9,214 bases of DNA from the NCBI GenBank assembly GCA_035534615.1, contig DATLRO010000111.1:1-9214 (forward strand). Direction: 5' to 3'. Shown piece after piece: positions 1 to 6,700 of this stretch. How positions within the stretch are numbered: the first letter of the stretch is position 1; each line of letters starts with the position of its first letter. The notes under the pieces were generated by a model. The model saw only the letters and a list, made by a program, of their open reading frames with translations. It was not told the origin of the DNA and did no database searches. This stretch comes from JAGWRA01 sp035534615. Lineage in GTDB: Bacteria; Acidobacteriota; Vicinamibacteria; Vicinamibacterales; CAVVIG01. The translations under genes were made by a program, and so were the position numbers.

Positions 1-88
1 CGCCGGTGCCGCTCGCGTGGGGCAGCGCAAAGGCCGCGGCGACCAGCCACAGACCCAGCGCGACGTTCGTCCAACTGGTCCATTTCAT
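1..88 (-). CDS. N-terminus of SPW-repeat-like small membrane protein (partial)
   Basis: Only the first 29 codons are in the window; the gene continues past base 1. The peptide begins MKWTSWTNVALGLWLVAAAF and runs on to a Gly/Thr-rich turn. It has two tryptophans near the start, an Asn-Val-x-Leu-Gly-x-Trp-Leu core and a hydrophobic stretch at about residues 9-22 that could be a first membrane helix. That W-x-N-x-x-L-G-x-W-L pattern is what I associate with SPW-repeat membrane proteins (usually small, four-helix, inner-membrane, function unknown). Here the namesake Ser-Pro-Trp is replaced by Ala-Ala-Phe. The ATG at 88 is chosen because a GGAGGG Shine-Dalgarno lies 7 nt upstream. The family assignment rests on a short fragment, so it could be another small membrane protein. 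It reads in the same direction as the 45-codon gene upstream of it, but a hairpin lies between them, so co-transcription is uncertain. Confidence 0.6.
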   Translation of the reverse strand, partial: MKWTSWTNVALGLWLVAAAFALPHASGTG

Positions 89-95
89 CGCGTTA

Positions 96-101
96 CCCTC
101 C
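96..101 (-). promoter_or_regulatory. Shine-Dalgarno GGAGGG for the SPW-like gene
   Basis: Read on the minus strand this is GGAGGG, followed by a 7-nt spacer (TAACGCG) and then the ATG at 88. This is a near-ideal ribosome binding site, and it decides the start and strand of the truncated gene. Confidence 0.75.
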
Positions 102-131
102 ATTCGCCGTTGGCACTTCAGCGTCCGTCGC

Positions 132-175
132 CGACGCGACATGGCGCGTCATGTGACGGGCGCGTACGCGCGTCG
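132..175. repeat. Nested inverted repeats upstream of the SPW-like gene
   Basis: The outer arms CGACGCG (132-138) and CGCGTCG (169-175) are perfect reverse complements. Between them lie a smaller inverted repeat, ACATG (139-143) with CATGT (150-154), and a 12-bp perfect palindrome GCGCGTACGCGC (160-171) that overlaps the right outer arm. The block is 44-87 bp upstream of the SPW-like start codon, so it could be an operator or structured 5' leader. In DNA this rich in C and G some of this symmetry is expected by chance, and I recognise no known regulator site. Confidence 0.3.
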
Positions 176-290
176 CGTTGGCGCGACTCCGCCGCGGGGA
201 AGCGTCTGTTGATAAAGGATGTCCGATTGGCTGTCCCCGAGGGGGCGCGATCGCAGGGGCTGTCTGTCGTCTCACCGTGGACGCCGGGTC

Positions 291-316
291 GGTGGGCAGG
301 GAAGGCCCTGCCCACC
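291..316 (-). terminator. Perfect 11-bp-arm hairpin, probable terminator of the 45-codon gene
   Basis: The arms GGTGGGCAGGG (291-301) and CCCTGCCCACC (306-316) are exact reverse complements around a 4-base loop. The hairpin begins 22 bp beyond the stop codon of the minus-strand small gene at 339-476, where a transcription terminator is expected. No T-run follows it on either strand, so it is not a classical intrinsic terminator. It could work as a U-less terminator, an mRNA 3'-end stabiliser, or simply a stable inverted repeat. Being perfectly symmetric, it could act on either strand. Confidence 0.45.
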
Positions 317-338
317 AGCTCCTGACGCGCGAGAGCAA

Positions 339-476
339 CTACGTCCTGGGCTTCGGCTGATTCTCACCCGGCTTCATCCCCTCATGCTGAGGCTTCGGTT
401 CGGCATGCGGCTGCGCCTTCACGGGCGGCGCTGTGTGCTTCGGTGGCTCGACGACGGCTTTCTTGATGGTTTCCAT
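339..476 (-). CDS. Small Pro/Lys-rich hydrophilic protein, 45 aa, unknown function
   Basis: A complete 45-codon gene runs from ATG at 474-476 to TAG at 339-341. The protein begins METIKKAVVEPPKHTAPPVK and ends ENQPKPRT. By my count it has 10 Pro, 7 Lys, 5 Glu and 3 His, no Cys and no aromatic residue. It has no membrane segment or signal peptide, and such a composition is expected to be disordered. Short Pro-Lys steps recur (PPK, PKP, KPG, PKP). The gene call rests on an AAGGAGA Shine-Dalgarno 6 nt before the ATG, a clean stop, a hairpin just downstream and two palindromes just upstream. It is divergent from the glucan synthase gene. I do not recognise a family. It could be a small stress or nucleic-acid-interacting peptide, but that is a guess from composition only. 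Confidence 0.65.
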   Translation of the reverse strand: METIKKAVVEPPKHTAPPVKAQPHAEPKPQHEGMKPGENQPKPRT

Positions 477-481
477 GTCGG

Positions 482-488
482 TCTCCTT
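482..488 (-). promoter_or_regulatory. Shine-Dalgarno AAGGAGA for the 45-codon gene
   Basis: On the minus strand AAGGAGA is separated by 6 nt from the ATG at 476. This is the strongest correctly placed ribosome binding site in the window and the main reason for calling such a short reading frame a gene. Confidence 0.75.
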
Positions 489-490
489 CT

Positions 491-504
491 GTCGCACGTG
501 CGAC
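491..504. promoter_or_regulatory. 14-bp perfect palindrome GTCGCACGTGCGAC
   Basis: The two 7-bp halves are exact reverse complements around a central CACGTG. It lies 15-28 bp upstream of the 45-codon gene's start, 3 bp from a second palindrome at 508-524. It sits just beyond the Shine-Dalgarno, so a dimeric regulator bound here, or a hairpin in the leader, could control that gene. The regulator is unknown. Confidence 0.35.
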
Positions 505-507
505 GTC

Positions 508-524
508 TGCTATCTCAGATAGCA
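508..524. promoter_or_regulatory. 17-bp palindrome TGCTATCT-C-AGATAGCA, candidate operator
   Basis: There are perfect 8-bp arms around a single central base. It is AT-richer than its surroundings and lies 32-48 bp upstream of the 45-codon gene's ATG, where the core promoter could be. A compact odd-length palindrome of this kind is typical of a dimeric helix-turn-helix or winged-helix repressor site. It is in the divergent spacer (477-722), so it could also affect the glucan synthase gene starting about 200 bp away on the other strand. No regulator gene is in the window, so its partner is unknown. I could not find a convincing -35/-10 pair around it. Confidence 0.45.
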
Positions 525-648
525 TGCCGGAACCAGTCGCGAGGTGTCTGCGCTATTGTGCACACCGGGCGGGCGCCCAGGAGCCGAGGCCATCGCGGGC
601 TCAAGCGCGGGGCGAACGAGCAGACCTCCGGACGGGCGCTGTGCAAAA

Positions 649-676
649 GGAGACGGTCTCCGTGCCGCGCGGCACG
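649..676 (+). repeat. Two abutting inverted repeats in the glucan synthase leader
   Basis: GGAGAC-G-GTCTCC (649-661) is immediately followed by, and shares a base with, the 16-bp perfect palindrome CGTGCCGCGCGGCACG (661-676). The first repeat embeds the only strong plus-strand Shine-Dalgarno-like run here, AAAAGGAG (645-652). The pair lies 46-74 bp before the synthase ATG and could fold into two hairpins in its mRNA leader, or be a protein site. The rest of the spacer 525-722 shows no convincing promoter. A TATTGT at 554-559 is only a weak -10-like candidate. Confidence 0.3.
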
Positions 677-722
677 GGAAGATGGAGGGTGGATGCGGCC
701 TCCGGCCGGATTCGGCTGATGC

Positions 723-3700
723 ATGACACCCTTACTCCCATGGGCACGTGGAATTCCCGCTGCGGCGTTCGCGCCGGTCACGGAAGAGCTGATCCGCAGC
801 GAACTCTTCAGCATCGAGCGCCTCGAACAGCACGCTGAGAGCCTGGCGGCCGCCCAGTGGGTCACCCCCCGTCCAGGGAGAGGCCGGAATCTCGCCAGAC
901 GCCTTCGGGACAACGGCCGCGTCCTTTTCGAGACGTATCGAGGCGTCGAGCAGGCGGTTCGCGACGAACGGGCGATCACCCCGGCGGATGAATGGCTGCT
1001 CGACAACTTCCATGTCGCGCAGGAGCAGATTCAGCAGGTCAGGGACGATCTGCCGCGCGGCTTTTATCGCGGGCTGCCGAAGCTGGCCGCCGGCCCGCTC
1101 GCAGGCTATCCGCGCGTGTTCGGACTCGCCTGGGCGCTGGTCGCCCACACCGACAGCCGGTTCGATCGCCAGATGCTGGTGCGGTTCGTGGGCGCCTATC
1201 AGCGCGTCCAGCCCCTGACGATCGGCGAGCTCTGGGCCGTCGCGATCACGCTGCGCATCGTCCTCATCGAGAACCTGCGGCGCGCGGCCGCGCAGCTCGC
1301 CAGCGGGCGGGTCGCGTCAATCGAAGCCGACGGCCTCGCGGACCAGATTCTCGGCGTGGGGGGGCGGACGGCCGAAGCGCCGGACTCGGCCCTGCGCCGT
1401 CTGGACGGCGTGCCCCTGCCGACCGCCTTCGTCGTGCGATTGCTGCAGCGCCTGCGCGATCAGGATCCGCGGGTGACGCCGGCGCTCGTCTGGTTGAACG
1501 CGCGCCTCGCCGGCCGGGGGACGACCGGCGACGAGATCGTCCGCGAGGAGCATCGGCGGCAGGGCGGGATGAACGTGACCGTCCGCAACGTGATCACGAG
1601 CATGCGGCTCATCTCCACCCTCGACTGGGCGGAGGTCTTCGAGAGCGTCAGTCTCGTCGATGCCGCGCTGCGCGCCGGCAGCCCGTTCGCGGACATGGAC
1701 TTTCCCACGCGGGATCGCTACCGGCATGCGATCGAAGAGCTGGCGAGAGGATCGGGGCGCACGGAACTGGACGTCACCCGGCGGGTGATGGCCGCCGCGG
1801 CACGCCTGCCCGTGGAGCCGGCCGGGACCGGCGAGACGCCGCCCGGCCGCCGGCAGGACCCCGGCTACTACCTCATCGCCAACGGCCGGAAGGCCTTCGA
1901 GCAGGACCTCGGATTTCGCGTGCCGGTCGCCGAGTGGCTGGTGCGCGCGATTACGCGGGCCGGCATCATCGGGTACGTCGCAGCCATTGCCTTCATCGTC
2001 GTGTTCGTGGTCGCCCTGCCACTGATCGCGCTGTCGGGGCTCGGCATCCCCGGCATTGGCGGGTTCGAGGGATGGCCGCTCGTCCGGCTCACGCTCCTGG
2101 CCCTGCTGGCCCTGATCCCGGCGTCGGAGCTGGCGGTCGCGGTCATCAATCGCGCCGTGGTGCACGACGTCCACCCGAGGACGCTCCCCGGGCTGGAGCT
2201 GCGCGGCGGTGTGCCGGCCGCCCTGCGCACCCTGATCGTGGTGCCCACGTTCCTGGCGACGCGCGCGGCCGTCGACGATCAGATCGAACGGCTGCAGATC
2301 CACTACCTGGCCAGTCAGGACGGCGACCTCCGCTTCGCCCTGCTGTCGGACTGGACGGACGCCCTCACGGAGACGGCTCCCGGCGACGATGATCTGCTGC
2401 ACGCGGCGGCCGACGGCATCGCCCGGTTGAATGGTCAGTACGGCGGGGACTCGGCCGGTCCGCGGTTCCTGCTCCTGCACCGCCGGCGGATCTGGAACGA
2501 GGGGGAAGGCCGCTGGATCGGATGGGAGCGCAAGCGGGGGAAGTTGCACGAGCTGAATCGATGGCTGCGGGGCGCGACCGACACGACCTTCGTCCCCATC
2601 GGCGGCAGCCTCCCCGTCGCCCCCGCTGGCGTCCGCTACGTCATCACCCTGGATGCCGACACCCGGCTGCCGCGGAGTACGGCCAGGCGCCTGGTCGGCA
2701 AGATGGCGCATCCGCTGAACCGCCCGGGGCTCGATCCCGTCAGGGGCCGGGTCGTCGAAGGGTACGCCGTGCTGCAGCCGCGCGTCACCCCCTCGCTGCC
2801 GTCGCGCCGGGCCGGATCGCTCTTCCAGCGCGTGTTCACGAGTCCCAGCGGCCTGGACCCTTACGCGTTCGCGGTCTCCGATGTGTACCAGGACCTGTTC
2901 GGTGAAGGCTCCTACACCGGGAAGGGCATCTATGACGTGGACGCGTTCGAAGCGGCGCTCGACCAGCGCATCCCCGAGAGCACCCTGCTCAGCCACGATC
3001 TGCTGGAGGGGATCTTCGCCCGGGCCGGCCTGGTCTCGGACGTCGAGGTCGTCGAAGAGTTCCCCTCCCGCTACGACGTCGCGGCGGCCCGCCAGCATCG
3101 GTGGGCGCGCGGCGACTGGCAATTGCTGCCCTGGATTCTCGGCCACGGCCCGCAGGCCGGCGGCGACCCCAACCGGCGCGCGATTCCGCTCATCGGCCGC
3201 TGGAAGATGCTCGACAACCTGCGCCGCACGCTGTCGGCGCCCGCCGTCTTTCTCGCGTTGCTGGTGGGATGGGCGCTGCCACCGCCGGCCGCCGCCCTCT
3301 GGACCGTGTTCATCGTGGCGACGCTCGCGATCCCCCCCGTGCTCCCCGCGATCACCGGAATCGTGCCGCGCCACCTCGGCCTGTCGCAGCGGAGACACTG
3401 GCACGCGGTCGGTGCCGACGCCGTCCTCGCCCTGTCCCAGATCGGCCTGCTGATCACTCTTGTCGCGCATCAGGCGTGGTTGATGAGCGATGCGATTGTC
3501 CGGACCCTGGGTCGTCTGTTCGTGCGGCGCCAACGGCTGCTCGAATGGACGACCGCTGCGCAGTCGGAGGCGGGGGTCCGGCTCGATCTCGGCGGCTTCT
3601 ACCGGTGGATGAGCGGCGGCGTGGCACTGGCCGCGGTGGCCGCCCTCGTCGTGGCCCGTTTCGAGGCGCGGTCGTGGCCCGTGGCCGCGCCGTTCCTGAT

Positions 3701-6700
3701 CCTGTGGGCGCTCTCGCCCGTCGTCGCGCGGCGGGCGAGCGTGCCACGCGGCTTCGTCGGCGCCGCGCCGATCTCCGATGCGGATCGCGACGTGCTGCGG
3801 CTCACGGCCCGGCGTGCGTGGCATTTCTTCGAGACGTTCGTCACGGCGGAGGACCACGGGCTGCCGCCCGACAATTTCCAGGAGGATCCGGCGCCCGTCG
3901 TCGCGCATCGGACGTCCCCGACGAACATCGGGCTCTACCTGCTGTCGGTCATCGCCGCCCGTGACTTCGGATGGCTGGGCACGGTGACCACGGTGGAGCG
4001 GCTCGAGACGACGCTCGCCACCATGCAGCGCCTGGAGCGTTTCCACGGCCATTTCTACAACTGGTACGACACGCGCGACCTTCGCCCGCTGGATCCGAAG
4101 TTCGTGTCCGCCGTCGACAGCGGCAACCTCGCCGGGCACCTCATCGCGCTGGGTGTCGCCTGCCGGCAGATGAACGCCGCACCTGCCGCCGTGGTGGACT
4201 GGCTCGGCGGCATCGATGACGGGCTGCGCCTCACGCGGCACTCGCTGCGCCTGCTCGCCGACGACCGGCGCACGCACTCGGTGACGCGCAAGGACCTGGA
4301 GGGGGCGCTCGACACGCTCTTCAGCGTTGTCGCGGAGCTCCGCGGGCGCGCGGGACACGCCGATCCACACGAGCTGGTGCCGCACGCCGATGCGGTCGTC
4401 GACATCGCGCGCACGCTGAGTGCCGAGCGGGGCGACGCCGGCAGCGCCGACGTCCTGGCGTGTGCGGCCGCCGTGCGGAGCTCCCTGGAGAGCCACCGGC
4501 GCGATCGTGATCTGGTGACGCCGGCAGCGGGTGTCGCCCCCGGGCCGGCGCGCGGGCCGCTCGCCGGACGCCTCGAGGCGCTGATCGAGGTGATCCGGAC
4601 GATGGTCGAGGCGATGGAATTCGGCATGCTCCTCGACACCGACCGCCAGCTCCTGTCGATCGGCTACCGCGTCGCCGACGGAACGCTCGATCCGAGCTGC
4701 TACGACCTGCTCGCCTCGGAGGCGCGGCTGGCGAGCTTCGTCGCCATCGCCAAGGGCGACGTGCCGGCCCGTCACTGGTTCCACCTGGGACGGGCGGTCG
4801 CGGCGGTGGATGGCGGCGCCGCCCTGATCTCGTGGTCGGGATCGATGTTCGAATACCTCATGCCGAGCCTCACCATGCGGACGCCGGCGGGGAGCCTCCT
4901 CGACGAGACGAGCCGGATCGTCGTGCGGCGGCAGGTGGAATACGGCGTCGAGCGCGGGCTCCCGTGGGGCGTCTCGGAATCGGCGTACAACGTGCGCAAC
5001 CAGGAGCTCACGTATCAGTATGGGAGCTTCGGCGTCCCGGGCCTTGGACTCAAGCGTGGCCTCGGCGACGACGCCGTGGTGGCGCCGTACGCGACGGCGC
5101 TGGCCGCGATGATCGCGCCCGACGCGGCGGTGCAGAACTTCGCGCATCTGGCGGGCGAAGGGGCGTCCGGCCGGTACGGCTGGTACGAGGCACTGGACTA
5201 CACGCCGGCCCGGCTCCCGGAAGGTGAAAAGGTGGCCGTCGTCCGCTCGTACATGGCGCACCACCAGGGCATGACCGTGATCGCGATCGCCAACGTGCTC
5301 CATGACGGCGCGATGCGGGCCCGTTTTCACGCCGAGCCGATCGTCCAGGCGACCGAACTCCTCCTGCACGAACGCACGCCGCGGGAGGTGGAGGCCGCCC
5401 GGCCCGGACGCGAGCGGACGCAGGCCGCGGCGCGTGTGCACGAGCTCGTGCCGCCGGCGCCCCGCCGGTTCCTGTCCGCGCATCAGCCCGTTCCGCAGAC
5501 ACAGCTGCTCTCCAACGGCCGGTATGCGGTGATGATGACGGCGGTGGGATCGGGCTACAGCCGTTGGGGTGACCTCGCCGTCACGCGCTGGCGCGAGGAC
5601 CCGACGTGCGACGGCTGGGGCTCCTACGTGTTCCTCCGCGACGTCGAGCGCGGCACCGTGTGGTCGGCCGGGTACCAGCCCAGCGGTGTCGAACCCGATG
5701 AGTACGAGGCCACGTTCCTCGAAGACCGGGTCCACCTGGTCAGGCGCGACGGCACGATCACGACCAGGCTGGAAGTGATGGTGTCGCCCGAACACGATGC
5801 CGAAGCGCGCCGGGTGACGATCTGGAACGAGGGACGGCGGGCCCGCGAGATCGACGTGACGTCGTATGCGGAGATCGTCCTGGCCACCGACGCGGCCGAT
5901 ACGGCGCATCCGGCCTTCTCCAAGCTGTTCGTGCAGACCGAGTTCGTCGCGGAGATCGGTGCGGTGCTCGCCACCCGTCGGCGCAGGTCGTCGGACGAAC
6001 CGCCGGTCTGGGCGGCCCACCTGGCCGTCGTCGAAGGGGAGGCGATCGGCAGCGGGGAATTCGAAACCGACCGGGCACGCTTCCTGGGGCGCGGCCGCGG
6101 CATCCGCGCGCCGATCTCGATCGTCGACGGCCGGCCGCTGTCCAACACGGCTGGCGCCGTGCTCGACCCGATCTTCAGCCTGCGGCGCCGCGTCAGGCTG
6201 GCGCCGGGGGCCACCGCGCACGTCACGTTCTGGACCCTCGTGGCGAGCTCGCGCGGCGCCGTGCTCGACCTGGCCGACAAGCATCACGATGCCGCCGCGT
6301 TCGAGCGTGCCGGTACCCTGGCGTGGACGCAGGCGCACGTTCAGCTGTTCCACCTCGGCATCGGCCCGGACGAGGCCGGCCTGTTCCAGCGTCTGGCCGG
6401 CCACGTACTCTACTCGAACCCGTCGCTCCGCCCGCCATCCGACGTCCTGACACGGAGTGAGGGGGCGCCGTCCGTGCTGTGGCCGCACGGCATCTCCGGC
6501 GACGTGCCGATCGTCGTCTGCCGGATCGACGACATCGCGGATCTACAGATCGTCCGCCAGTTGCTCCAGGCGCACGAATACTGGCGGATGAAACAGGTGC
6601 CGGTCGACCTGGTGATTCTGAACGACCACGGCGCATCCTACGCGCAGGATCTGCAGACGGCGATCGAGGCGATGGTGCGCGCCACCCGATCGCGGGAACC

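Noticed and set aside
219..719. A 166-codon plus-strand frame over the two small genes' region
   Set aside because: It runs antisense to the better-supported 45-codon gene, its Shine-Dalgarno-like AAAGG abuts the ATG, and the product is Arg-rich and low in recognisable features.
992..2392. A 466-codon plus-strand frame overlapping the synthase N-terminus
   Set aside because: It is the wrong frame of the same gene, with an Arg/Ala/Gly-rich, domain-less product.
1317..6488. A 1,723-codon open frame on the minus strand inside the synthase gene
   Set aside because: Its product is an Arg/Asp/Pro/Gly/His-rich, domain-less sequence. It exists because the GC-rich third positions of the plus-strand gene remove stops from the opposite frame. 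The plus strand has clear GT84 and cyclisation-domain motifs over the same bases.
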